Assembly: GCA_001466705.2 (NCBI GenBank)
Contig: LATX02000184.1
Location: 434,001-498,000 of the forward strand
Source of the DNA: Moniliophthora roreri
Taxonomy: Eukaryota > Basidiomycota > Agaricomycetes > Agaricales > Marasmiaceae
Reading direction: 5' to 3'
DNA: 64,000 nucleotides
In this document: positions 12,164 to 21,545 of the stretch, one piece after another
Layout: each line of letters opens with the position of its first letter
How positions within the stretch are numbered: the first letter of the stretch is position 1
Made by a program: the position numbers and the translations under genes
Notes under the pieces: generated by a model
Database searches by the model: none
Told to the model about the DNA's origin: nothing
What the model saw: only the letters and a program-made list of their open reading frames with translations

Positions 12164-14083
12164 TCAGCCACGAAACGAGGCCGCTGATAAACCCCTGCGA
12201 TGACCATGGTTGGTTGCTAGAGAATCTAAAGGCTTCGTTATAGGATTATGGAACCCCATTCTCCGTCCAACAGTCGCAGTGGGTGTGCTATTATCCTCGG
12301 CTGGCAGTGGTGGTTCGGGAAATTGTGCATATTGACTTGGTGGTCCAGTGTAGCTTTCCGATATATCCTCTCCATGCCCATTACTATTGAGTATCCGTAG
12401 AGATTTTGTGCTCGATGGAGAACGTGGCAAGGTGGGTGTGTAATTAGACATTTGATATGCTGACACATTTGGTCGGGATGAAGTAGGGTTCGTCCCAGAT
12501 CTAGTGCGGCTTTCCGGGAGTTCTACTTCTTGTGATCGTAATTGCGAAGCCGATATCGAGGGCCTCAACCGCCTTGGCGTCGTAGAACCACTTGTCGGAA
12601 AGACGCCTAACGATGAGATATTATCACCGTTGGCAGACGGCGCAGAGGTAAACGACCCATTCGCAGACCGATTGTCTGTCGAAGAACTCTCGCTCCGATT
12701 TCTTCTCATGTATTTCTCCATTGCATCCAAGTCTCTCTCCCGTACCCTCGATGCTAGTTGCGACAACGCACTCGAAGGGTTTGCCGGCGGATTTAAAGCA
12801 CCAGGGAAGTTGGCAGCATACGATCCGTGGAAGTGGGAGTGATGTGACGGTGACGAAGAAGTCGATATCGAAGACTGTGAGTGTGGTGTTGGAGCTAAGC
12901 CTATACTTTCATCGCCACTATCCGAAGTCGTGGTCGTACGACTGGTACCTGAGCCGCTGCGTGTTCGGGGTATGGGTGAACGGATATCTCGAGCCCGTGA
13001 TGGGCTTGAAGTCACTGCTGATGGAGCACCACCGTGACCCAACTCGCTACCTCGGCTTGCAGCTTGAGCATAAATAGCTCTTCGGGATTTTTTATTGTTT
13101 TCGAATTGTAATCGAGCTGCGTCCTGCAATGTATCTCGTGTGCTGATTCTGTTTTAATTATGTGTGAGAAACAAGCATGAGAGAAAAAAAATACAGGGGC
13201 TACGCACGAATATGCGTAGTCCGATGCAGTAAATCCTTCATCATTCCGAGCCGAATATTGACATCCTCTCTCGATAAGAAGTTGGACAACCTATATAGGG
13301 CATTGTTTCGTTAGGCAAAGGCGGTTTGAAAGACGGCGAATTAATTGTTTTGCGTACAGGTATATGTCCCCATGCACTGGCACTAGAAAGAATAATGAGC
13401 CACTTGAAAACCGCAGAGGGTGTGAGCATTTCGTACTAGTGGAGTGGTGTGTTCCCTTGATTGTCTGTTAAATTTAGGTCGGCTCCTAGATCGCACAACA
13501 TCTGGATTTCAGGAGGTACAATCAGAGCTGAATATCAGAAAATGTTGTTCTCAACACGCACCCTAACAAGCTCTTCATTTCCCTTCAACGCAGCAACATG
13601 TAAGGCGGTCTTTCCGTGTATGTTTGCCCAATGTATCGTCTTGGGGTAGTGGTCGAAATATAGCCGCGCCATTCGTAATGCGGCACCGTTTGCCAGCGAA
13701 GATGTCTGCTCGGCTAATAACATGAGGATTGTGTTATTTTCCGAGTCCTGGGTAAGGAGTGTTGGTATTAGAACAATCTGGAAGAAACCGTGAAAATTAG
13801 GTTGCACGACGCACTCGACTGCACTCGTATTGATCATGCCCATTCTGCAGAAGAAATTCGAATGTCTCTTCGTGGCCCAAGACTGCTGCCCAGCACAGGG
13901 AAGTGTACCGACGATGTGTAGGATCCGGATTTCGTTGGTCAGTTCTTTGGACGAGTCGCTTGACAAGAAACAAGTTATTCTCTGCAAAGTCGAAAAGATC
14001 AATATGAATCATGAAGGAAATCAGCAGTAAGACCGACCTTTCACGGCTCTTCTCAGCCGTGCACCAGGATCTTTTTCAGCCAT
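12164..14083 (-). CDS. ankyrin-repeat protein with serine-rich tail, possibly Avo2-like
   Basis: The protein starts MAEKDPGARLRRAVKGR at 14083. Ankyrin units follow: YTSLCWAAVLGHEETFEFLL, NTILMLLAEQ, HGKTALHVAALKGNEELVR, and a split repeat SAWGHIP + VVQLLIERGCQYSARNDEG joined over an intron at 13312-13374. A segment GFTASDYAYS leads into LQDAARLQFENNKKSRRAIY, and a 300-residue low-complexity Ser/Thr/Pro tail with many SP and TP sites ends AASFRG. The ankyrin block followed by an 'SDYAYS...LQFE' link and a disordered phosphosite-rich tail resembles fungal proteins annotated as TORC2 subunit Avo2. That identity is from memory and tentative; the ankyrin call is firm. The length is about 530 residues. 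It is divergent from the STEEP1 homologue. Confidence 0.75.
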
Positions 14084-14236
14084 AGCAATATGGGAGAAGG
14101 AAGAAAGGAAGATGAAATCCGATTCCAATGGAGATATGTAGGTGCAAGGTACAGAATGCAGTGTAACGTGGAAATATAACTCCGAGTTTCGGTCCTTCGC
14201 CACTTAGCAGCGTGCCACTTAGCAGCGTACCACCAC
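14084..14236. promoter_or_regulatory. short divergent promoter region with a 15-bp direct repeat
   Basis: 153 bp separate the two start codons. Immediately before the STEEP1-like ATG, the unit GCCACTTAGCAGCGT occurs twice in tandem (about 14199-14229), a candidate regulatory duplication. Confidence 0.4.
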
Positions 14237-14930
14237 ATGCCAAAAATAATCTCTCGCAGTAATATAAGCGCGTCGACTGACGGTATGGTTGCTCAATATT
14301 TCCTTGAATATTCTTGTTCAGTTTCTGCTTTACAGCTCAACCAACAGCTTCTTCGGCTGCTGCATTACGAGTTTATTGTGAGCCCATGTCCGGATCCAAT
14401 TATCCGCCCGAGCATTTGATTGATTTATTCTTCATTCAGACTGTATATGCGGAGAGTTCATTGTGCGTTTCCCCGTTCTTCCCTGCTGAATGACTAACCC
14501 ATTTCTCCCTGGAATTTCCAGCTAGTCATTGATAAATCTCTCTCCTCGCTTCCTCGTCGAAAAACAGACAATTCGACTGTTATCCGGTGTCAAAGTACAG
14601 ACTCAGCGCCAGCAAGAGTGTTCAAGCTAAACGCAACGGCAGGTGATGCAGTTCTGATTGAACGGTACGCCCCAAAGGGTCCTCACCTTGGTCAGCTGTC
14701 ACTCAAATTAAAACTTTGAATGCAGACAAGGTGGACACGAACGACAGTATCGCTTCTGCTGCCCCCGATGCACTCTGCCGGTTGGCTATCAATCAACACC
14801 CGCGCCGTTTGGCAAATCGGGCCCGTTCATGTACATCTTTCCGGGTGCATTAACCCAAATGCAAGGGCAAGTCCCGCCAAACGCTCTCGAACCATGGTCT
14901 ATTTCAACGCGAACAGAAGCAAAAGCCTGA
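14237..14930 (+). CDS. STEEP1/CXorf56 (UPF0428) family protein
   Basis: Splicing four small introns gives MPKIISRSNISASTD, then AALRVYYCICGEFILVIDKS, LSSLPRRKTDNSTVI, ARVFKLNATAGDAVLIER, and a second cysteine pair in GGHERQYRFCCPRCTLPVGY. It ends ALTQMQGQVPPNAL... and stops at 14930. Human STEEP1 starts MPKVVSRS and has the same order: YYCLCGQ, a LP-rich segment, an ERQYR block with CxxC, and a final G-A hydrophobic patch. The two CxC/CxxC elements suggest a structural metal site. From family knowledge, the animal protein helps STING leave the ER, but the family is present in fungi that lack STING, so the ancestral role is unknown. The exons are short (one is about 20 bp), which is why no long ORF covers the gene. 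Length is about 155 residues. Confidence 0.82.
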
Positions 14931-15201
14931 GGCTGTTCGAACGTTCTCAGACTATATACATTGTATCGTATATATTACGACCAATACTATACCATCTTTG
15001 GAGTATTAGTATCCTTCAACTATCCGCCGCATTTCGTACCAAGAACAGAAGGCTCTGATTTTGTTCAAGAGGCTATGTACAAAACATCCGAACTATTAAA
15101 CCTAAAAACTAACACACTTGCCTTTACAGAGTTGTCTTGAACGCCCAATAAAAGTTGCCTGTCTCACAATTCATCCTGACATTGAGCGCTGGCGGCTACA
15201 T
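14931..15201. other. intergenic / 3' flank, probably the 3' end of the snoRNA host transcript
   Basis: No protein gene is seen. On the minus strand, the exon after intron A (starting about 15201) would run into this stretch. It is AT-rich and overlaps the 3' flank of the STEEP1-like gene. Confidence 0.3.
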
Positions 15202-15267
15202 CTGTGATACAACACACTTGTCAATCGTTGACAAGGACAAACCGAGAGAAGGGTAACGGAAGAAGGA

Positions 15268-15361
15268 CGGCTCAGATACCGTTGTAAAAGGATAACACAT
15301 GGAGCGCAAGGTTTTACAACGCGCATTCGTACAGTGTGAATAGAAGATTGCAATCACAGCC
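15268..15361 (-). ncRNA. candidate C/D-box snoRNA, copy A (18S rRNA antisense element)
   Basis: On the minus strand the sequence reads GGCT-GTGATTG (weak box C, 15357-15351) ... TTTTACAACGGTAT-CTGA-GCC (box D at 15275-15272). The bases just upstream of box D are the reverse complement of AGATACCGTTGTA, matching the universally conserved 18S rRNA segment around GATACCGTYGTAGTC. The fifth base upstream of box D pairs with the second C of GATACC. From memory, this is the site served by yeast snR79 (18S C1007). GGC/GCC forms a short terminal stem. Box C matches the consensus only in part (TGAT core), so a search with a covariance model is needed. Confidence 0.5.
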
Positions 15362-15514
15362 AAGGCGGGAAGGGGGCATTGATGAAAGGAACGGTGGTAG
15401 AAACTCACCGGACAAGGCATGTGCTAGGGTATCGGGGTCAGAGAGCTGCGCTGATAGAACAGATGTCAGTGAACGTATCAGATGGTAGCCAGAAAGAATG
15501 GGAAACGGAAAAGG

Positions 15515-15595
15515 CGCTCAGATACCGTTGTAAAAGAAATTAAACATGAGCATGGACATGCTGTTCATAGTGTGAATAAACTTGTAATCGTTGCA
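15515..15595 (-). ncRNA. candidate C/D-box snoRNA, copy B
   Basis: It is similar to copy A: both share a segment with ATTCACACT and both end TTTTACAACGGTAT-CTGAGC (box D at 15521-15518), with the same 18S complementarity. The box C position aligned with copy A reads ACGATTA (15591-15585); a better match, GTGATTA, lies further upstream at 15625-15619. It sits in the second long intron of the proposed host gene. Divergence outside the guide suggests an old local duplication with the guide retained. Confidence 0.45.
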
Positions 15596-15637
15596 AAGAA
15601 GCATATGAACGATAAGAGTAATCACACACCCACCCAC

Positions 15638-16266
15638 CTTTTTACTCGTTGAACAGGCCATTCTAGAGCATGAGCAGATGATAGTGCAGGCGAACGAGGT
15701 CAGAAGTCAAGTCAGAGTTGCGAAGAAAAAAAAAATTTAATGATGGGAGCTTGTTTGTTCGTGTTTTGACCGGAAATTGCCGCATTGGCTGCACTGCATC
15801 CAGAAACCTCGAACTGCAAGTTCGAATTCCAGTTTCTTCGAACATGAGGACAAGACCGTATTATCTGAGCGAGAAGACACGGGAACGAGTCTTTTGCGGT
15901 TCTGCTCTCACTGTTCCCGGAATTACCGGGGAACGCTGATAGGAGCACTGTACCTCATATAGACCCTCTGAAAAACTCTCGCAATAACTGAAATAGCCCG
16001 GAATCCCCAAAGTGGACGTCCAGAATGCCGGCTGATGTCGAGGACTCGAAAGACTTGAATTTCGGATTTCGGAAGCTGATTGGACTTACGTCACGGGACC
16101 CTCTCTGGCGCGGGCCACCACCAAATCTGCTGTGTGCTGCAGTGCGCTGAACCTGGCACAACCCACATACGCCAGTTTTTGAGCGCTTGAACGATATTTC
16201 CAACTCCCTTCATCTCTCGTTACGAACCTTTATTTATATTCAGACTTTTGGACTAATACGTGAGTC
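15638..16266. other. intergenic region between snoRNA host and WTAP-like gene
   Basis: No protein-family resemblance is seen. It contains a near-perfect 22-bp palindrome around 15913-15934 (gttcccggaattaccggggaac) and AT-rich stretches. It probably contains the 5' exon and promoter of the snoRNA host (minus strand) and the promoter of the WTAP-like gene (plus strand). Confidence 0.35.
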
Positions 16267-17562
16267 ATGGATATTGAACTCGCTTCAACACGGGAACTTG
16301 AACTCGAGATACTTTTGCGGGAAAAGGATCAACAAATATCAGAGCTTGGTGTAAGTTTTGCTCATGCGTATCTTTCATAGCTTTCAAAGCATACTCATTC
16401 AACTTGCTCCGGATTGTAGGACCAGATAACTCGTTTACGACAATACTTGTCTTCCCCAGCACACGCTGGTCCGTCGACAGCGGATCCGCTGACCTTACCA
16501 CCACCCCTCGTATCCTTACTTTTACCGCATCTCAATCGTGCACGAAACTTGGAGAATGAAGGGGGGAGTAGCTCAAACTCGACCATGACCGCGTTGACGC
16601 AGCGGGTACGACTTTTGCAGGAGGAGAATGAGGAGATGTATGGGATTCTCAAGGAAGGAGAGATTGGCACGCTCAAGGAAGAAGTGCAAAGCTTGAGGCG
16701 ATTGGTCCAGAAATTAGAAGGAGCCCTGAAAGGTATGTTTTGCAACTCATCTTACCTACGGGTGCGGCCCATTGACTAGTGGCTCGGAACGGTAGAATCG
16801 CATCAAGTCATACAATCGCTATCGTATGTTTCGTAGTTCCCGCTCCCCCCCTTAACGTATTGATTGCTCACGTTTCAACCTAGAACGGAGCTCGAAAAAT
16901 CATCCGACGCGTTTGCTGCTTACTCAAAACCCAACGCAAACAACCATTCGTCCTCGTATTCACCACGTAACTCATATCACCAACCACACCAACATAATGG
17001 CTCCACCTCATCACCTTCACACGCGCGTTTACCTCCCACTGGACCACGCGCTCACAATGCACACTCACACCAGCATCAACACAAGAAACCCCGTCTATCA
17101 GAAGCAAACTCTGCTTCGCCCACTCTGCGTCCACAACTCCTCGGGCATCGTAATCGCAGCCGTAGTCGATCACATTCGCCTCGAAATGTGAAAATGGAGC
17201 TGGACGATGACCACTCGAGTTCAAATTCCAACCCTAGGAGGGGTGGTGGCAGCAATAGTGGTGGTGGTGGCGGCGGCGGCGCAAAGAAGGAACGGAAAGA
17301 TCGCGACAGAGAACGGGACCGTGATAGGGAAAGGGATAGAGATAGGGACAGGAACAGATCTAGACGAGACACTCATACTGGTAGTCGAGGCTACTCTTCC
17401 GCAGGCGGTGGTGGTGGACGTGGAGGAGGCGGATTGAAAAGACAGTCTGACCGCAGCTCTGGTGGTGGCAGTGGTAATGGTGGTGGCGCACCATCGTCAA
17501 ATGCTGCCAATGCAGGTGTTGATCGGACGTTGGCTGAACGAATGGGTTTGGGAGGATCGTGA
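16267..17562 (+). CDS. WTAP/Mum2-like coiled-coil protein (putative m6A writer complex subunit)
   Basis: The start is MDIELASTRELELEILLREK. After one intron comes DQITRLRQYLSS, a proline-rich linker, and a coiled coil: ALTQRVRLLQEENEEMYGIL, GEIGTLKEEVQSLRRLVQKL, then ESHQVIQSLSTELEKSSDAF assembled over two introns. The order 'RxLLQEN(E/D)E + EIGxLKxEV + ESxxVIxxLxxE' parallels the WTAP/Fl(2)d segment (MLIQENQELGRQL, GRIAQLEAEL, SSQDELNDFIIQLDEE). The C-terminal half is low complexity: His/Ser/Pro-rich, an RSRSRSHSPR patch, a Gly run, an alternating Arg-Asp tract (17296-17365) and another Gly-rich tract, ending ERMGLGGS. RS and RD tracts are typical of nuclear RNA-processing proteins. Length is about 365 residues. 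The WTAP assignment rests on coiled-coil similarity from memory and is moderate. Confidence 0.6.
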
Positions 17563-18127
17563 TCGTGCAAAAACACCTCAATTTCATGTTTGTCTTTCAT
17601 TCTTCGATTTCACATATTTCTTTTCCAGGGTGGACGTTGGACCATTGCTTGGTTTCCCCATGTACTGTTGCACGCATGCCCTTGTAGCCATAAGTGTCCT
17701 CTTTTCTGATTCATTCTTGGTTGGTTTCTCCGCTTTCGAGTGTATCAGTGTATATCTCAAGTAACATGCTGTTATTATTGTGCTGTCACTCTGCGCAGGA
17801 GTTCTCAATAGATCTATTTCGACAAATGGAAAGTACAAGAGTTGGTAATGACTACCCCTGCCAGTCTACCGCCACAAATGAATGGCCTCGGCGGTGCAAT
17901 CAAGCGCCACACTGATATATTGCTGACCGAGATTCAGTTTGTCGTCTTCTGATGAAACCTAGGAGATTAACGTTCGTAAGTCGTACATGCGTTGCAAGTA
18001 AAAGTGCATGTTCACCAGTTTGCCAGCCGATTCGGCCGCTGGTCTAACGTTAAAAGGGGTCAGCCGCGTTAACTAGAGCTGTAAAATATGTGACATAACG
18101 ATATACATCATGCATAGCGCTCAAAAT
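17563..18127. other. intergenic region
   Basis: It holds the 3' flank of the WTAP-like gene, then AT-rich sequence with no recognisable gene, RNA or repeat. ORFs on either strand are short and compositionally random. Confidence 0.4.
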
Positions 18128-19242
18128 TCAGTGCAAAATATTATTACAGAAAAGATCTGTAGAGACCGAGTCCTCCGTCTGACATTGTTCGGCCACTGTC
18201 CCATCGATATCACAATCGTCTATCACTAGTAGGGGATCGGATGTCGAGTGTCCAGTTATCGCGAAGTGGGATTCAGGAGGCATTCTTCTGCAGTCGGTCG
18301 CTCGTCGGGACTGCTGCATCCCCCGGACGAGTTGCTGCATTCCAAAGGATAATTTGTCCAGTTGCTGGTCAGCAGCTAGTAAGGAAGAAATGGAAAATGC
18401 CAAAGTCAATGCAGTGGTATCGATGGATGCAAGGTTCACAACCTTTAGGGCCTGAGACTTCCGGTGGACCTAGGCACTATCGTCACTGGTGAACGTTGAA
18501 TATTGAATATTGAATGCTTGAATGCCGAATATCCACAAGGACCGATAGCCACAAATGGGCAGCATTAGAGTGCATAAATGCAAGACCCTGTTCGCAAGGA
18601 GGTACTTTGGTGAAACAAAGACAAAGCGTAGAATGACTGCAGTTTCCTCCACGCGTCGACAGTCTCTTCGAATGAGGCGAATGACCTATACCTCAACCCG
18701 TACAGGGGAAAAGGCTCCACTATGACTACCCAGTCGGCAGAAGGTTCTCCATTCAAATACGGAGGAATGGAATGGAAACCTATCATTGCATCAATGATTG
18801 GTACAGCATGGTTATGGGGTTCTTTGATACGGATGGATAGCGAGCTCTCGACTGGGGTCGGTCACCACAGGATTCGTTTGGCTCGAGATACATGAATAAA
18901 TTCGCCTCACATCTGAATGAACGATTAGCGCTTAGCATTAGACGCTGGCCCGATGAACACACCGTAGAACCATACGTCACCATGGTTTTTCCAACCTTCT
19001 GTCCAGCCTGGGTGAACTTGAAGATTCTCTGGCAAGAGGTAGCGTTTCCGCTCGAGATATGGTTGCATTTCTCGTCATGGAGTGATTATTCCATGCTCGT
19101 CGTCGCTTGGATCAACTGGAAGTGTGTGAGGGTACTCAAGGGGAGGGTCCGTGAGAAATCCATCTCTGCTTCGTTCATCGCGCCCCCAGAGAGTCGCGGA
19201 AAAGGCAATGGCCCCGTAACGTGGGTAATTGAGTAGGTACAT
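18128..19242 (-). pseudogene. broken gene of unknown function
   Basis: A protein-like reading starts MYLLNYPRYGAIAFSATLWG (19242) and runs to EYPHTLPVDPSDDEHGIITP. It then meets an in-frame TGA but continues sensibly in the same frame as REMQPYLERKRYLLPENLQV and HPGWTEGWKNHGDVWFYG. After a plausible intron comes VRRIYSCISSQTNPVVTDPS, then a frameshift where ATCC is duplicated (ATCCATCC, about 18827-18839). The new frame reads IRIKEPHNHAVPIIDAMIGF, ADWVVIVEPFPLYGLRYRSF and AWRKLQSFYALSLF. A last exon with VNLASIDTTALTLAFSISSL ends at 18128. I do not recognise the family. The stop and the 4-bp duplication together argue for a decayed gene; a sequence error at both sites is less likely. Confidence 0.5.
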
Positions 19243-19768
19243 CGTCTCAGGAATCGAACATTCTACTTGGTGCGTCTGACGGATATCGGTTTCTCAAATT
19301 CAAATATGCTGGACTCCGCAGCCGCGCAGGGCTGTGTAATAAATCATTTTAGTACTAGTGTGGTGTCTTAAATGTCATAAATTGTGGAAAAGCCATACAG
19401 CTGTGAAGGATGGCTGCAGCTATTAGGAAAGCATGTCGCTGAGAAGATTACTTTGAATACGTGGGAACCAACAGACTAAAATGGTCGAAGGATCACAAAT
19501 CCTCAAGTCCAACGCAAATCTGCACCAATCTCTCGAATGTCGTCCACTGCGTCCACTCCTCACCAAGGTATGCCGAATTTATTAGGGGCCCTTGTTGCCA
19601 GAAATATCTCAACAAGACCATATCTTACACAGCCTTTCCATGGTCTGAGATGGCTTGCTCGACCGGCCATGATCGAACTCGGAAGAACCACTGCCGCCGC
19701 TGCCAGATTTATTTCAAAGAGAAAGAAACTAGGCACACAATTGTCCAATATTTGCATTATCCACCAAA
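19243..19768. other. intergenic region upstream of the GH18 relic
   Basis: An open frame on the plus strand (19537-19830, MSSTASTPHQGMPNLLGAL...) overlaps the signal-peptide start of the chitinase relic in another frame and has no recognisable family. I treat it as chance. Confidence 0.35.
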
Positions 19769-21336
19769 ATGTTCGCCTCTCTCTTTACTTTTCTATCGAT
19801 TTTGCACATCACCAGTCGAGTGATTGCTGATTCTCCTGCAATCGCTAAAGGAGTGACATTCTGGAGTTCCCACCTTCGGAAGTGAGCTGGTCAAAGTACA
19901 CTCAAGTGACGTGGGCTTTTGCGTATGTACTCTTCCCCGCGATATGTCAAATTGCATCTAACGAGTTACTACATATCAGAGTTACAACCCCCCCGATGTT
20001 GGCAATCTCAGTCTGCCAGATCCTGGACTCGAAGAATTCGTGAAAACCGCACACGCAAATGTGAGTTTTGAAATATTTCTTCCGAGAAACAGCTCTGAAC
20101 TTGGCTGCTTGTAGAATGTGAAAGCATGCATTTCCATTGGTGGCTGGACAGGTTTTCTCTACTTTTCCACTGCCGTTGGCTCAGCCGAGAATCGCACGGC
20201 CTTCGTCAAGACTATGCTTGATTTTGCTCATACATATGAGATTGATTGCATCGACCTAGAGTAAGTGCACTGATCCTGATGCGATACGATATCTCTAACC
20301 TCAGTCTAGCTGGGAGTATCCAAATAGGTGATATGACTTTTGAGAAAAGCCGTATCGTTCACGCCATGGCTACCAACAGGATCGGTTGTAATACTATCAA
20401 TGCAAACGACACGATAAACTTTATTTTGTTCCTCGAGGAACTTCGTGCCCATCCCACTTGTAACAACTACACCCTCAGTGCCGCGGTCAGCCTGGCACCA
20501 TTCAACGATGCCGAAGGAAACCCGTCGACCGACTTGTCCAGGCTTGGAAATGCGCTCGATCATATAGTGATCATGAATTACGATGTCTGGGGTCCATGGA
20601 GCGACCGCGTTGGTCCAAATATGCCTCTGTTTGATTCCTGTGCTCCGCCTCCCTATCAACAAGGCTCCGGCGAATGGGCCGTTGAACAATGGACAAAGGC
20701 CGGCATACCACTTGAGAAAATCGTTTTGGGAGTTGGTGCTTACGGGCGTGGCTTTACTGTCGCAGAGCTTTTGTCAATGGATCTACAGTCGAACTGGCCG
20801 CATATCCTCCCTTCAACAAAACTGATCGTCCGAACGGTGACAAATGGGACGATCCCGCTGGAAACGACACTTGTGGTAATTTCAATCCGCCTGGAGGTAA
20901 ACCCAGATCCACTTTCGTAACCCTCACCTGAGCTAATATCCGTTTCACCTGTAGGAACCTTTACATTTAGGGGTTTGATACTAGAAGGCTACCTCTACGA
21001 GGATGGCTTGCCCAAGATCCCCTATCGATTCGATGTGTGTAGCAAGACGGTGAGATTTCTCAGGAAAACTTGAGGGGATCTTCTCTAACAATGATTATTA
21101 AAAGGCTTACGTTTATAACAGCGAAAAGCATATCGAGATCTCATATGATGATGCCATGGGCTTCGGTCTCAAGGTAAGTTTCTAGCTACGATCATTTCGG
21201 TGCGCATTCTCATGGTGCGGATCAGGGCCACTACATTAGCGAAAAAGGACTAGCCGGATTCTCTGTGTGGCAGGCTCAGGGTGACTATAATGACATACTT
21301 TTGGACGCTATTCGTGAGGGAGCTGGTCTCAAGTAG
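19769..21336 (+). pseudogene. GH18 chitinase with two frameshifts
   Basis: A signal peptide (MFASLFTFLSILHITSRVIA) begins at 19769. The catalytic motif is intact once introns are removed: IDCIDLDWEYPN gives DxxDxDxE. Other GH18 segments are VKACISIGGWTGF, LDHIVIMNYDVWG, GIPLEKIVLGVGAYGRGF and GLAGFSVWQAQGDYND near the end. Two one-base deletions break the frame. At about 19875 a CCC run would need CCCC to join TFWSS to PPSEVSWSKYT. At about 20767 GAGC would need GAGGC to join GFTVAE to AFVNGSTVELAAY. Both can be read as lost bases in short homopolymers, so assembly error is the alternative to true decay. A third apparent shift near 19986 disappears with acceptor atatcagag. Family: hydrolysis of beta-1,4-GlcNAc chains, secreted. 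Confidence 0.65.
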
Positions 21337-21545
21337 CTTGCCAGTTCCTCCGCGCATGTTTGGACATTTTCGCCTCATGTACTTTCGAACTCGGATCGTG
21401 AATGAGATGTATCAAGGACTACCGATTGATCCAAATCGATTTCACTGCCAGTCGTATGATCTTTGCATCTTCCCGTGATCGCAGTTCCTCACAAAAACTG
21501 TTCGTCAATTAGTAACCCTTTATCGCTTTCCGACCCCTTCTTGTC

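Larger units (their letters stand above)
15202..15637 (-). ncRNA. non-coding snoRNA host gene: two introns flanking a 42-nt exon, each with a related C/D-like RNA
   Basis: On the minus strand, a good donor (gtgggt, 15637) and acceptor (ctatcag, 15451) bound a 187-nt intron. A second donor (gtgagt, 15408) and acceptor (tatcacag, 15202) bound a 207-nt intron. The 42-nt exon between them has no coding resemblance to any family. Both introns are several times longer than the 50-60 nt norm of this window and carry a shared 17-nt sequence plus further similarity. This is the layout of a non-coding host gene for intronic snoRNAs, as seen for UHG/GAS5-type genes. The 5' exon would begin upstream of 15637, possibly near 15700, divergent from the WTAP-like gene. 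Extent of the transcript is inferred. Confidence 0.5.

Noticed and set aside
12504..13077. Plus-strand open frames opposite the ankyrin gene tail
   Set aside because: They are antisense shadows of the 321-codon serine-rich last exon.
15274..15286. 18S rRNA-like 13-mer as a possible rDNA fragment
   Set aside because: Only 12-13 bases match and the match ends at box D in both copies; antisense guides explain it better than two identical rDNA scraps.
17076..17372. Minus-strand Ser/Leu/Pro-rich frame opposite the WTAP-like gene
   Set aside because: It is the complement of the RD and Gly tracts; repetitive composition keeps it open by chance.
19240..19262. tRNA T-loop-like sequence (TGTTCGATTCC on the minus strand)
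   Set aside because: No T stem, anticodon arm or acceptor stem can be formed around it.
19537..19830. 97-codon open frame upstream of and overlapping the chitinase start
   Set aside because: It overlaps the signal-peptide exon in another frame and matches no family I recognise.
19980..19995. Third frameshift in the chitinase at the C7 run
   Set aside because: Using the acceptor atatcagag two bases further on gives AYNPPDVGNLSLPDPG in frame, so no indel is needed.
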